Translations under genes and position numbers: made by a program | The notes under the pieces: generated by a model | Told to the model about the DNA's origin: nothing | The model's database searches: none | Seen by the model: the letters and a program-made list of their open reading frames with translations, nothing else | Shown: positions 1 to 9,511 of the stretch, in pieces | Layout: the number at the start of each line of letters is the position of its first letter | How positions within the stretch are numbered: position 1 is the stretch's first letter | Source: an uncultured Cohaesibacter sp. | Lineage (GTDB): Bacteria > Pseudomonadota > Alphaproteobacteria > Rhizobiales > Cohaesibacteraceae | DNA length: 64,000 nt | NCBI RefSeq assembly: GCF_963662805.1 | Contig: NZ_OY759849.1 | Location: forward strand, 1-64,000 | Direction: 5' to 3'

Positions 1-1594
1 CCACTCCAGAAAGGCGACGTGATCCGGCCCACTGATATCGGTAAGGTGGAAATGCGATAGATTGATGATGCCGCAATCCTCGCTCATCTCTAGCTGTTCG
101 GCATTCGAGACGCGCCAGAAATGGCGGTTGTCCCATTCATTCTCCCGCACCGGAATGCGGTCGCCATATTTCTCCAGAAGATGCTCGTTGGCCGCATAGC
201 CATGGGCGCGTTCCCAGCCGCCCAGCTCCATGAAATAGCCGCCAAGCTCCACTTCGCGCTCATAGAAGGGCGAGCGGCGCACGTTGCGACCGCTGCCGAA
301 CGGCTCGCGCGGATGCACCGGCGGATTGTAGATCTTGGCCGCCGTCTCCTCGCAGCGACCATAGATATAGTCCTCTGCGAGCTGATATTCATTGAAGCGC
401 GAGAAATCGATGCTCGAATGGTCAATCTCGGTGCGCCCGTCGGTCATCCAGTCCGCAATCAGCTTGCCCATGCCCGGGCCATCCTTGACCCAGATCCCGA
501 CCGCATACCACAGCCCGCGCAGCTTCTGGCTTTCGCCCATCGAGGGGCCGCCGTCAATGGAGGTCTGCAACAGACCGTTGAAGGAGTGGCTCTCGTTGTA
601 GCCAAGCTCGGCGAGAATCGGCGTCAGTTCCATCGCGCGTTCCAGCGGCTCAATGACATCCTCAAGCTCCAGATCGCGCTGGGAGGGCGATAGCCGCGCC
701 TCTTCCTTTTCCAGAATGTCACGAGGATGCACAAGGCGCGGATTGGTCTCGTAATAATAGCCCCATTCGAGCTGTCCTCCCTCGGTGCTTTTGGAATCGC
801 CCGGTGTCGCGCATATAGGCCGAATTGCCCTGATCGCGCATCAGCGGGCGTCCGATCTCGGCCCCGGTGCCGTCAAACTCGGTGTAGGGACCAAAGAAGG
901 TCAGAGGATGATCGACCGGCATCACGGGAAGGTCTTCGCCAGCCATGGCCGCAATGAGCCGCCCCCAGAGACCGGCACAGACCACCACATAGTCGGCATA
1001 GATCGTGCCGCGTTCGGTCACTACGCCCTTGATCACGCCATCCTCGGTGATGAGCTCCAGCGCCGAGGTGTTGGCAAAGGCCTTGAGCTTGCCCGCATTG
1101 ACGCCCTGATCGACGAGCTTGCCCGCCACAGTCTGCGAGCGCGGCACGACAAGACCCGCATCCGGATCCCAGAGCGCGCCCTGAATAAGATCTACTTCCA
1201 GCAGCGGGAATTTTTCCTTCGCCTCGGCGGCAGAAATCATGCTGGCGCGCGTGCCGAACGCCCGGCCCGAATCCACCTTGCGCTTCAGCTCCGCCATGCG
1301 CTCATCATCGCCGACACGCGCAACCTCAATGCCACCAATGCGCTCGTAATGGCCCATCTTCTCGTAGAAATCGACCGAATAGAGCGTCGTCCAGCAAGAG
1401 AGGAAATCGTGACTTGTGGCATAGCAAAAATCAGAGGCATGGGCGGTCGAGCCAATGTCCGTCGGGATGCCCGACTTGTCGATACCGACAATGTCGTCCC
1501 ACCCGCGTTCGATCAGATGATGCGCGACCGAGGCCCCGACGATCCCCCCAAGACCAACAATGACCACCTTCGCGCTTTCAGGAAATGACGACAT
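1..1594 (-). pseudogene. GcvT-type FAD-dependent oxidoreductase (dimethylglycine/sarcosine dehydrogenase-like), frameshifted, 3' end outside window
   Basis: N-terminal Rossmann FAD motif VGLGGIVGASVAHHL is followed by a DAO-type oxidoreductase domain. After a frame change, the protein continues through SFNGLLQTSIDGGPSMGES into an aminomethyltransferase (GcvT) domain that runs off the left edge. Such proteins oxidise N-methyl groups of dimethylglycine, sarcosine or related amines and pass the one-carbon unit to folate. The frame is lost at about 800-802: the minus-strand GGG needs only two Gs to join RDTG to DSKSTEGG. Both halves are otherwise well conserved, so a homopolymer base-call error is likely. 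ATG at 1594 is preceded by GGAG at 8-9 nt; an in-frame TTG at 1600 is less likely. It is divergent from the AraC-type regulator at 1963, which probably controls it. The exact amine substrate cannot be set. Confidence 0.8.
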
Positions 1595-1848
1595 TTGCAA
1601 ATCTCCATGCCAGATAGAACCCTCTGTTCAGGCACACAACAGGAGGGCTGCGACAGATCCCTGTCATTCAAAACGTCGAGACCGCGAGCGCTTCAAAGCC
1701 AGCGCCACATCTTCTCAAATCCGAAAAGTCCTATCGGCGGTCGCGAACAGAAGTGCGCCCAAAGCACGGAGCAAAACCGGTCAATCAATCATTAGAACAC
1801 CAGTCAATCACGACCATGGCGTCAGGATAAAACTCAATAGAGAAACTA

Positions 1849-1876
1849 TTGCGACGGAAGGGAGGGGTTGTATAGT
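1849..1876 (+). promoter_or_regulatory. Candidate sigma-70 promoter for the AraC-type regulator
   Basis: TTGCGA (1849-1854), 16-bp spacer and TATAGT (1871-1876) lie upstream of the regulator starting at 1963. The surrounding 368-bp divergent spacer (1595-1962) holds no supported gene. I could not define a clear dyad operator in it. Confidence 0.35.
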
Positions 1877-1962
1877 ATGATTGCGACAAAATGAGATGAT
1901 TATGACGACACCCCCTCTTCCGCCCCACCGAGGGGAAGAGTGCACCGAAGGGTCCGGCAATC

Positions 1963-2961
1963 ATGGATAAGGCGACTTCCTCAGCACAAATTCCGCGTCA
2001 GGACGGTACCCGCCTGACGGTCGGCTTCATCCTCGCCAATCGCTTCACCCTCTGTGCCTTTGCCAATTTCGTCGATGTCCTCCGCCTTGCGGCCGATGAT
2101 GGCGACCGCAGCCGCCCGATCCTGTGCAATTGGGCAGTTCTTTCCGATGACATGACCCCGGTGTCGTCCAGCTGTGGGGTGCGTGTCAGTCCGAGCGAAG
2201 CATTGGGCGACCCCAAAAGGTTCGACTATATCGTCGTTGTCGGCGGCGTGATGGACGAAACGCCGGATCTCGGCACAGCCTACACCCGGTTCCTGAAAAG
2301 AGCAGCTGCAGACAATGTCCCCCTCGTCGGGGTCTGTACCGGCGCATTCCTCTTGCACAAGGCCGGTCTCATGGAGGGCTATCGCTGCTGCGTCAGCTGG
2401 TTCCATGATCCCGAGTTTCTCGAGCAATTCGAGGGCCTTGACCTCGTCGCGGACCAGATCTTCGTGATTGACCGGGGAAGGCTGACCTGCTCGGGCGGAG
2501 CCAGCTCAGCCCATCTCGCCGCCTATCTGGTTGACCGCCACGTAGGCCGGGCACAGGCCCAGAAAAGTCTCAGGATCATGATCATCGATGGAGCGCAGGA
2601 CGCGGAAATGCCCCAACCAGCGGTTCCGCTGGAATTCAAGACCAAGGATCCCCTCGTCTATCGCACCCTGCTCATCATGCAGCAGAATATCGACACGCCC
2701 CTGACCATCAAGGAAATTGCGAGAAGAACGGACGAAAGCAAGCGGCGTATCGAGCGTCATTTCCGCACGGCTCTTGAGATGTCGCCGCAAACGGCCTTCC
2801 TGTCGATCCGACTTTCGTTCGCCCATCATCTGGTGACATCAAGTCAGAAATCCATCGCCCAGATTGCTGTCGAAAGTGGCTTCTGCGATGCTTCGCACCT
2901 CAGTCGCTTCTACAAACAGCGCTTCGGCAAAACACCCCATGCCAGCCGCCTTCAGGGCTGA
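1963..2961 (+). CDS. GlxA-family AraC/XylS transcriptional regulator (GbdR/CdhR-like)
   Basis: 332 aa. The N-terminal half (about residues 15-185) is a DJ-1/PfpI-type domain with a nucleophile-elbow-like VGVCTGAFLLHKAGL. The C-terminal 100 residues carry two AraC helix-turn-helix motifs (TIKEIARRTDESKRRIERHF and IAQIAVESGFCDASHLSRFY). Regulators of this architecture include GbdR and CdhR, which activate glycine betaine/dimethylglycine and carnitine catabolism. It is divergent from a GcvT-type amine dehydrogenase, so it most likely senses a quaternary amine or its breakdown product and activates that operon; this is inference from context. ATG at 1963 has GAAGGG about 10 nt upstream. Confidence 0.85.
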   Translation: MDKATSSAQIPRQDGTRLTVGFILANRFTLCAFANFVDVLRLAADDGDRSRPILCNWAVLSDDMTPVSSSCGVRVSPSEALGDPKRFDYIVVVGGVMDETPDLGTAYTRFLKRAAADNVPLVGVCTGAFLLHKAGLMEGYRCCVSWFHDPEFLEQFEGLDLVADQIFVIDRGRLTCSGGASSAHLAAYLVDRHVGRAQAQKSLRIMIIDGAQDAEMPQPAVPLEFKTKDPLVYRTLLIMQQNIDTPLTIKEIARRTDESKRRIERHFRTALEMSPQTAFLSIRLSFAHHLVTSSQKSIAQIAVESGFCDASHLSRFYKQRFGKTPHASRLQG

Positions 2962-2990
2962 ACCGTGCCCACCGGTCAAAAGACGGCCGA

Positions 2991-4142
2991 TCAAAAGAAA
3001 GTCTGGGCAAAGGGCAACCACGCCGCCCCCATCGCAGCGCTGTCTTCAGGCAATTCGGACATGACCAGATCTGGCTTGTCTTTCTTTGTTTTGCGCCCCT
3101 TGGAGCCAAGGCTCACCGCGTGATCAACAAGCGCCTTGGCGAGGTGTTTCGGCATTCGGCCACCCACGACGACGACCTCGGGATCGACAACATGCTGCAG
3201 GATGGCTGTGAGTTCCAGAAGGGTCGGCGCGGCATCGGAGAGCCACGCCCTGACCCCGGCAGAACGAATATCGAGCGAGGTCACGAAATCAGCCATGTCA
3301 GGAATATCGGCACCATGAGAGCACAGGCTTGCCTGCAAGCCTTCAAGAGTCGGCCTTTTAGCGACATCACAGCTCATCAAACCTTCCATGCCCCCAGCAT
3401 TACCCAATGCGCCCTGTCGTAACTGGCCATCAAGGATCAACCCGGCTGCAAGGCTCTGTCCAACCGAGAGATGGACAAAATTCTTCGCCTTCTTGCCAAG
3501 TCCCGATCTGTTCTCAAAGCCAGCAGCGGCCTGCGCTGCTGTCTGCGTCCAGATCGGCAGGCCATACCATTGCTGAAGCAATGGTCCGAAATGCACCTTT
3601 GACCAGGACGGAAGCGTCGGGATGGCCAGAAAGGCCGTTCTGTCACGCACCTGCCCTTCCACACAGAAGCCGAGCCCAAAAATATCATCACGGGCAAAGC
3701 CGGTTTCGAGCAGCAGGGCCGAGATTTCGCCATCGATGCGGGAGAGTACCTCGTCCATCGACAGGGAAGCAACCGGGATAGAGCGCGACCAGACCGACCC
3801 GGCAAAATCCATCAGCGCGATTCCGGCGTGGGAACTCTCAACAGCGACACCGACCGCGCAGCAATAGCGGGGATTGAGCAGCAGGCGCGGGGTAGTTTTG
3901 CCGTCCGGCCCGCCCGCCTCGGCATTGCCAAGATAGATGAGACGCCGGTCACACAGGGCCATGATGGCATCATGTAGCGTCTCTCGTGCCATTCCAAGCT
4001 GCTCGGCGAGCGCGGTCCTGCTCAGATTTCTCCCACGCGCAATCTGAGATAAAAGCCGTCTCTCTGTAGGCAGAACGACAAGCCGGTTTCCGCGGTCAGC
4101 GAAATACTTGGGATCGATATCGGCAAGTGGATGATAGTCCAT
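2991..4142 (-). CDS. ROK-family transcriptional regulator
   Basis: 383 aa. A MarR-like winged helix (about residues 25-75, LLSQIARGRNLSRTALAEQLGMARETLHDAIMAL region) is followed by a ROK sugar-kinase-like domain. The kinase half is diverged: I do not see the canonical DxGxT phosphate loop or the full CxCGxxGCxE zinc motif, only GNAGGMEGLMSCD in the corresponding region. It therefore probably binds ligand without phosphorylating it. ATG at 4142 has GAGGACGAAT before it. It sits downstream of, and on the same strand as, the ABC/aldolase/kinase operon at 4346-9400, separated by a terminator. It is the closest candidate regulator of that operon. Confidence 0.8.
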   Translation of the reverse strand: MDYHPLADIDPKYFADRGNRLVVLPTERRLLSQIARGRNLSRTALAEQLGMARETLHDAIMALCDRRLIYLGNAEAGGPDGKTTPRLLLNPRYCCAVGVAVESSHAGIALMDFAGSVWSRSIPVASLSMDEVLSRIDGEISALLLETGFARDDIFGLGFCVEGQVRDRTAFLAIPTLPSWSKVHFGPLLQQWYGLPIWTQTAAQAAAGFENRSGLGKKAKNFVHLSVGQSLAAGLILDGQLRQGALGNAGGMEGLMSCDVAKRPTLEGLQASLCSHGADIPDMADFVTSLDIRSAGVRAWLSDAAPTLLELTAILQHVVDPEVVVVGGRMPKHLAKALVDHAVSLGSKGRKTKKDKPDLVMSELPEDSAAMGAAWLPFAQTFF

Positions 4143-4270
4143 ATTCGTCCTCTAAGGCCGCAGAGATGAATCAGCCTTGCCGCAGCGTAAACAGCTTTTG
4201 TTACATTGTCATACAAAATCAAAACCCTGACGACATGCAATCCGGTCCACAACCAAAGCCACCCCATACG

Positions 4271-4302
4271 ACAAAAGGCACCGGCGGGAATGCGACGGTG
4301 CC
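4271..4302 (-). terminator. Rho-independent terminator of the 4346-9400 operon
   Basis: Read on the minus strand: GGCACCG, 12-nt loop, CGGTGCC, then TTTTGT. It lies 44 bp after the ATPase stop codon. Confidence 0.7.
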
Positions 4303-4345
4303 ATTCTTTTCACAAGGCAGACAAACTCTGGGCCCTATGGCTTGA

Positions 4346-5101
4346 TCAATTGAGAATCTGGGCCAGAAATTCCTTCGCCCGGTCATGCTGGGGATTGGTG
4401 AAGAACTCATCCGGCTCCGCCACTTCCAGAATCCGGCCCTCATCCATGAACACCACCTTGTTGGCGACCTTGCGGGCAAAGTTCATCTCGTGGGTCACGC
4501 AAATCATGGTGCTCCCTTCCTGCGCTAGCTCGACCATGGTGTCGAGCACTTCGCGCACCATTTCCGGGTCAAGGGCCGAGGTCGGCTCGTCAAACAGCAT
4601 GACTTCAGGGTTCATGCAGAGAGCACGGGCGATGGCGACGCGCTGCTGCTGCCCGCCCGACAGCTGGGACGGGTATTTGTTGGCCTGCTCGGGGATCTTC
4701 ACACGAGCCAGAAACCGCTCGGCGACCTTGCGAGCGTCTTCCTTCGAGCTTTTCTTGACCCTCATCTGCGCGATCATGCAATTCTCGATGACAGTCATGT
4801 GCGGGAACAAGTTGAAACTCTGGAACACCATGCCGGTCTTGCGGCGCACCTCATCCATGTCCTTGCGCTTGCCGGACAGATGCACCCCGGCCACCTCCAG
4901 ATCCCCCTTCTCGTGGGTCTCCAGCGCATTGAGGCAGCGAATGAGCGTTGATTTGCCCGATCCGGACGGCCCGCAAAGCACGACCGTTTCGCCGCGAGCG
5001 ACAGTCAGATCAATATCCTTGAGGGCATGGAAGACACCAAAGAACTTGTTGACCTTGTCTGCGCGAATGATCGGGTTCGAATTGTCGAGTGCGGCAGTCA
5101 T
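4346..5101 (-). CDS. Polar amino-acid-type ABC transporter, ATP-binding protein
   Basis: About 251 aa from ATG at 5101, chosen because GAAGGTGAACGAA lies just before it; the frame is open upstream to 5203 without a good site. Walker A GPSGSGKST, signature LSGGQQQR, Walker B VMLFDEPTSALDPE and the H-loop VTHEM are all present, so it should be an active GlnQ/HisP-type ATPase. It is the last gene of an operon with a binding protein, two HisM/HisQ-type permeases, a LacD-like aldolase and a PfkB kinase. The family normally imports polar amino acids or opine-like compounds. The co-transcribed sugar enzymes suggest a sugar-derived ligand here (inference). Confidence 0.9.
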   Translation of the reverse strand: MTAALDNSNPIIRADKVNKFFGVFHALKDIDLTVARGETVVLCGPSGSGKSTLIRCLNALETHEKGDLEVAGVHLSGKRKDMDEVRRKTGMVFQSFNLFPHMTVIENCMIAQMRVKKSSKEDARKVAERFLARVKIPEQANKYPSQLSGGQQQRVAIARALCMNPEVMLFDEPTSALDPEMVREVLDTMVELAQEGSTMICVTHEMNFARKVANKVVFMDEGRILEVAEPDEFFTNPQHDRAKEFLAQILN

Positions 5102-5248
5102 TTCGTTCACCTTCAAATGAGGTCGTTTGTGCAAAGTCCGATTGGTCGGAACTCCGGGATCTGCCCATGGGACAGGATCGCACGTTTTTAGAGAGTGTCC
5201 CATCCGGCAAAGCAGATTGGCTCGGCCGGATGGGACGGGTTGCGGGGT

Positions 5249-6043
5249 CTAGAAGCGTGGCAGTTCTTCGTTGACAACACCCAGCCATTCTTTCTGGGCT
5301 GCCTGCAATTCACCCGAATTCCAAAGCATCAGAAGGTCGGTGTTGAGCCATTGGCGCAGATTGAATTCGCCATGACGAACGCCGATGGCCATCGGGGACT
5401 GACGAACGGCAAACATGCGGTCAAACTTGTCGGTATGCTTGCTGATGGCAATCGCAGCGGCAACACCGGAAACGATGGCGTCGACCTTGCCGGTGAAGAG
5501 AGCCTGGTTGGTGGCCGCATCATCCTCGAAACGCTGGATGATGGTACCTTCAACCGCACGCTCGGTGATCAGGGTGTCGTTGGTGGTCGAACGGGTCACC
5601 CCAACGCGTTTGCCAACAAGATCATTGAGTTTCTTGAAGCCGCTGCCAGCCGGGGCAAGGATCATCTGCTCATCGACATAGATCGAATTGGTGTACATGA
5701 CAGTTTTCGCGCGCTCGGCAGTGACACCGAAAGACGAAATCAGGATATCGACCTTGCCGCTCGTCAGGTTCGGGATACGAGCCTGAGAAACCTGATCGAC
5801 GATTTCCAGCTCAACCCCAAGATCGCGGGAAATCAGCTTGGCCATGGCAACGTCAAAACCGGCCGGTTGCATGTTGGCATCGGTCATCCCGTAAGGGGGC
5901 GTCGAGAGGGAAATCCCCACGATCAGCTTGCCGCGCTGAATGATTTTCTGCAGGGAATCATCAGCGCCCTGCGCCATGCCTGCGGTGCATAGAAGGGCGG
6001 TGGCAACGGCACTCGCCATAATGGTTTTCATCAACTTGATCAT
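5249..6043 (-). CDS. ABC transporter substrate-binding protein, SBP_bac_3 family
   Basis: 264 aa, periplasmic. Signal peptide about residues 1-27 (ending AGMAQG-ADD). ATG at 6043 follows AGGAGGAGTTCAAAAG. The domain has the usual polar-amino-acid binding-protein layout: GKLIVGIS near residue 40, PAGFDVAMAKLI near 60, the arginine that pairs with a ligand carboxylate at R111 (VTAER) and GKVDAIVSG at 186-193. In HisJ-like proteins the position after this strand is an aspartate that holds the alpha-ammonium group (QD in HisJ). Here it reads SG, so that contact is missing. The ligand may therefore lack an alpha-amino group or be bound differently (inference). Confidence 0.88.
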   Translation of the reverse strand: MIKLMKTIMASAVATALLCTAGMAQGADDSLQKIIQRGKLIVGISLSTPPYGMTDANMQPAGFDVAMAKLISRDLGVELEIVDQVSQARIPNLTSGKVDILISSFGVTAERAKTVMYTNSIYVDEQMILAPAGSGFKKLNDLVGKRVGVTRSTTNDTLITERAVEGTIIQRFEDDAATNQALFTGKVDAIVSGVAAAIAISKHTDKFDRMFAVRQSPMAIGVRHGEFNLRQWLNTDLLMLWNSGELQAAQKEWLGVVNEELPRF

Positions 6044-6066
6044 CTTTTGAACTCCTCCTTCGATAA

Positions 6067-6714
6067 TCATGATTTGCGAAGCCGAACCTCCAGTTTTCGG
6101 CTCACGATGGTCAGCGGAAAGCACACAAGGAAATAGAACAGCGCAGCCAGCAGATAGACCTGCAATGGCTTGAATGTCGCGTTGCTCACGATCTGAGCTG
6201 TCCGCGTCAACTCGGTAATGCTGACGACTGAAGCAAGGGATGTATTCTTGATGAGCATCACGAAGAATCCCACGGTCGGCGGGGTCGCTATCTTCACTGC
6301 CTGCGGAATGATGATATACCGCATGGCATCGACCCGGCTCAGCCCCAGAGCATGCGCTCCCTCGTTCTGGCCCCTCGGCACGGACTGGATGGAGCCGCGC
6401 CAAATCTCTCCCAGAAACGCGGCTGCATAGAACGAAAAAGCGATGGAAATCGCCACCAGCGGCGGCACTTCAACCCCCACATAGTTGGCACCGAAATATG
6501 CGATGAAGAGGGTGACCAGAAGCGGCGTTCCCTGCACCACAAAAATGTAAAGTTGGGCGATCGAACGGACGATCTTGTTCCGGGACACGGCCATCAAGGC
6601 CAGCACGGATCCGGCGATCGAGCCCCCCGTCAAGGCGATGATGGCAAGACCGATCGTCCAGACGAGACCTGAGAGCATGAAATTCACATGCGAAAGACTG
6701 AATTCTTGAAACAT
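6067..6714 (-). CDS. Polar amino-acid-type ABC transporter permease (first of two)
   Basis: 215 aa, HisM/GlnP-like inner-membrane permease with about five transmembrane segments. The EAA-type loop is present as GAHALGLSRVDAMRYIIIPQAVKIATPP. ATG at 6714 is six bases from the neighbouring permease stop and has AGGGG upstream. With the permease at 6721 it would form a heterodimeric channel served by the ATPase at 4346. Confidence 0.9.
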   Translation of the reverse strand: MFQEFSLSHVNFMLSGLVWTIGLAIIALTGGSIAGSVLALMAVSRNKIVRSIAQLYIFVVQGTPLLVTLFIAYFGANYVGVEVPPLVAISIAFSFYAAAFLGEIWRGSIQSVPRGQNEGAHALGLSRVDAMRYIIIPQAVKIATPPTVGFFVMLIKNTSLASVVSITELTRTAQIVSNATFKPLQVYLLAALFYFLVCFPLTIVSRKLEVRLRKS

Positions 6715-6720
6715 CGCTGT

Positions 6721-7392
6721 CTAACCCCTCAGGAATTTGAAAGGGAAAGCCTTGCGCTCGAGCAGCGTCAGTCCTCCCTTGAGCAAGGCAACAAGCAAGA
6801 CATAGATGACGGCAATCACCAGATAGACTTCCATGTTGCGCAGGGTCATGCCCTGAATGTCGTTACCGATGCCCGTCAGTTCGGGAACCGAAATCGCAGA
6901 GACCACGCTCGAGGACAGCAACAGCAGAATGAACTGGGACACCATGGCCGGATAGACCGCAGAGATCGCCGGCTTGATGGTGATGTAGCGGAAAATGTCC
7001 AGCGTCGACATGCCCAGCGACTTGCCCGCCTCGATCTGCCCCCTGTCGATGCTCAGAATGCCGGCCCGGATGATCTCCGAGGTATAGGCCCCGCCATAAA
7101 GCGACATGGCAACGATGGCCGACGGCAGGGGCTCGAGACTGATCCCCAGCGCAGGCAGGCCGAAATAGATGGCGAACAACTGGACGATGAACGGCGTATT
7201 GCGGATCACTTCGATGTAGGCCAGCGCGACAAACCGCAAGACCCGGAACGAACTGAGCTGCATCACGGCGACTATCGTCGCGATCACCAAGGCAAACAGC
7301 ATGGCAATCAGGGAAACTTCCATGGTCAGGATGGTGCCCGACAAAAGAAGATCCGACCGTGAGAATACGCCGCCAAAGTCCAGATAGTTCAT
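6721..7392 (-). CDS. Polar amino-acid-type ABC transporter permease (second of two)
   Basis: 223 aa from ATG at 7392, which has GGAG at a good distance. A GTG three codons upstream (7401) is the alternative. HisQ/HisM family: about five membrane segments and the EAA loop EAGKSLGMSTLDIFRYITIKPAI. It follows the aldolase gene by 14 bp, consistent with a single transcript for kinase, aldolase, permeases, binding protein and ATPase. Confidence 0.9.
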   Translation of the reverse strand: MNYLDFGGVFSRSDLLLSGTILTMEVSLIAMLFALVIATIVAVMQLSSFRVLRFVALAYIEVIRNTPFIVQLFAIYFGLPALGISLEPLPSAIVAMSLYGGAYTSEIIRAGILSIDRGQIEAGKSLGMSTLDIFRYITIKPAISAVYPAMVSQFILLLLSSSVVSAISVPELTGIGNDIQGMTLRNMEVYLVIAVIYVLLVALLKGGLTLLERKAFPFKFLRG

Positions 7393-7406
7393 TGCATTCA
7401 CTCCGC

Positions 7407-8453
7407 TTACTGGGCGAAACCGGCGGCCAGCTGTCTGGAATAATCAGGAGCGAAGGTCTCACCGGTCGGTGCCATCTCGACAGCACCATTCCAAGGCGCG
7501 ACCGTCGTCCACGGCGTTGCCATCTTGTCGGTCAACGCGTTCATTTCATCCATCAAGGCAGGAGCGGTTTCGGAGAGTTCCTTTTCCATCTTGGCGATGT
7601 CGGGGAAATTCGAGAACGGCTGCAACCAGATCGCCCGACCAGCAAGATAGCCGCTGGCGTTGGCCCGGTAGGCATAGGTCAGCAGACGCAGGAAATCGCT
7701 GGGAGTGGAGCCCGCACTGAGCAACACCCACGGTCGGTTCAGATCTTTTGCCATGTCATCAAAGCGCGCCTGAATAGCAGAGGCCTCAGGCCCGTCGGGA
7801 TCGGGTACGTTGGTGGTTTCGGTTGGCGGCTCCAGTTTGAACACATCGACACCTTCGGAATCCATGATCTCCTTGTCAGCAAGGGAACCACGGACCAGGT
7901 CGACACGGCGTGCGAGGAATTCTTCCTGTGTCTCTGAGGGGAAAGGATAGACAAGGTATTCCAGAATGAAAGGAATATCATTCTCCCTGCACTCTTTCTT
8001 GATTTCATTGAGGAATGCCAGCTGATGCTCCTTTACGTCGCTGGACACGTCAGCCCGATACCACAGGTTGACTTTCACCCCGTCACCACCAATCGTGTGG
8101 ATCACGGCCGGGTCCCATCCGGGCACCTTGGAAGACTTGCGACCCGTTTCGGTCACTTCCCAGGTTGCCCATTCGGTTCCAATAAGAAGGCCTCGACGTG
8201 CTGGAATTTCGGCAATAGTTGGTGCATAGCCGAATGGAGGATCGACCAGCACCGCCGAGGCTTTAGGCGCCAGATATTTCCCCAGCATGCTCTTGACTGC
8301 GGAAACATCTTCAAACGGCGCCTTGTCAGTCTTTCTGATTTCCTTGATCGGGTTGACGATGGGTCCGGTCTGATCCATGGCCAGCATCTTGAAGCGGCCA
8401 TTGTCATCAGCCAGACGGCGCATTCGCCAATATTTACCCGGTGTGATTTTCAT
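7407..8453 (-). CDS. LacD/YihT-like class I aldolase (tagatose-1,6-bisphosphate aldolase superfamily)
   Basis: 348 aa from ATG at 8453 (GGAGGACGAAA before it). TIM-barrel aldolase: KMLAMDQTG near residue 22, LVDPPFGYA near 69, KVNLWYRAD near 127, FILEYLVYP near 162, VDVFKLEPP with the predicted Schiff-base lysine at about K206, PWVLLSAG and ASGYLAGRAIW. Relatives cleave tagatose-1,6-bisphosphate (LacD) or 6-deoxy-6-sulfofructose-1-phosphate (YihT). It is about 50 residues longer than YihT, mainly at the start and end. It overlaps the PfkB kinase by 4 bp, so the two probably act in sequence: phosphorylate a ketose, then split it into two three-carbon units. The natural substrate is not determined. 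Confidence 0.8.
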   Translation of the reverse strand: MKITPGKYWRMRRLADDNGRFKMLAMDQTGPIVNPIKEIRKTDKAPFEDVSAVKSMLGKYLAPKASAVLVDPPFGYAPTIAEIPARRGLLIGTEWATWEVTETGRKSSKVPGWDPAVIHTIGGDGVKVNLWYRADVSSDVKEHQLAFLNEIKKECRENDIPFILEYLVYPFPSETQEEFLARRVDLVRGSLADKEIMDSEGVDVFKLEPPTETTNVPDPDGPEASAIQARFDDMAKDLNRPWVLLSAGSTPSDFLRLLTYAYRANASGYLAGRAIWLQPFSNFPDIAKMEKELSETAPALMDEMNALTDKMATPWTTVAPWNGAVEMAPTGETFAPDYSRQLAAGFAQ

Positions 8454-9400
8454 TTTCGTCCTCCATTGATCAGTGTCTCGACCTGGGATCGGTCGGGTAT
8501 ACTCTCCCAGCCGCTTCCACTGGCGCATTTGAGCGCCGCGGCTGCGCTCGCAAAGCGAGCGGCGTCTTCAATTCTCATGTTCTCGGCAAGCCCCAGCGTG
8601 AAGGCGCCATGAAAAATGTCGCCTGCGCCGTTGGTATCGATGGCCTCGATTTCAAAGGCAGGTACGTGCTGGACCCGCCCGTCGTCGCACCAGAAGAAAC
8701 CTCGCGCTCCGTCGGTTGCTGACACCGTCCCCCGGCACATGCCATCCGCCTTCAGGATCGCATCCTCCAGCTTGGCGCAATCGGTGAGCCGCCTCAGGCA
8801 CTCCGACGAGAAGACCAGATGATCAGGCAGAGTCAGAAGCTTCGACACCGCATCAAGGTCACCGACATCGGCATCAAGGACCGAAACGATGCCCCGTTGG
8901 TTGGCCCCCTCGAACAGAGCCTTGGCTCCCTGCCACCAGCTGTAATCAGCCAGCACTCCCGACACCCCGTCGAGCAGGTCGAGCGGCAACCAGCCCGCAT
9001 CCTCGCCGAGATTCTGCCCGATGAAGCCGAGCGCGGTCCGCTCACCGTCCGGTGCCAGCAAAATGGTGCCCATGGGGCTACGCCCGCCTTCGATGCGCGT
9101 GACATGATCGGTGCGCACATTGAATTGATTGAGCCGCTCGACGATACGGTCGCCAATGTCATCAACACCAAGCCGCCCCCAGTAGGTGACATCAGCCCCC
9201 AGCCGGGCAGCGGCGCAGGCAGCCGTGGCAGCTATGCCTCCACCTGTAAACTTTACATCCATCACCCGCATTTTCAGCGGCTTGTCAGGAAGCGTCGGCA
9301 ACAACAGGATGGTATCGAGAAACGCGTTCCCGAGTGTCACGATGCGTTTGGCTCCTGACTGGTCCATTCTTGTATGAGGCGCATATTCTTGCGGATTCAT
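8450..9400 (-). CDS. PfkB-family sugar kinase, YihV (sulfofructose kinase)-like
   Basis: 316 aa; ATG at 9400 follows GAAGGAAGTCCC. Ribokinase fold: N-terminal TLGNAFLDTIL, GGGIAATAACAAARLGADVTYWG near residue 50, and C-terminal DTNGAGD (catalytic aspartate about 261). From memory of E. coli YihV the GGGxAATAAxAAARLGA stretch, the VLADYSWWQGAKALFEGA region and the C-terminal AAALKC...SIPD resemble it more than FruK or RbsK. That places it in or near the sulfofructose-kinase clade, but specificity cannot be concluded. First gene of the operon; the 4-bp overlap with the aldolase supports translational coupling. Confidence 0.8.
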   Translation of the reverse strand: MNPQEYAPHTRMDQSGAKRIVTLGNAFLDTILLLPTLPDKPLKMRVMDVKFTGGGIAATAACAAARLGADVTYWGRLGVDDIGDRIVERLNQFNVRTDHVTRIEGGRSPMGTILLAPDGERTALGFIGQNLGEDAGWLPLDLLDGVSGVLADYSWWQGAKALFEGANQRGIVSVLDADVGDLDAVSKLLTLPDHLVFSSECLRRLTDCAKLEDAILKADGMCRGTVSATDGARGFFWCDDGRVQHVPAFEIEAIDTNGAGDIFHGAFTLGLAENMRIEDAARFASAAAALKCASGSGWESIPDRSQVETLINGGRK

Positions 9401-9511
9401 GGGACTTCCTTCGTGATAGATGCCTTCTCGGGAACCATCCCCGTTCCCTTTGAGTCTTTCACCTCTCGTTGATCTGGACAGTAGATCTCAAATTACTTGT
9501 TGTCAAAAGAA

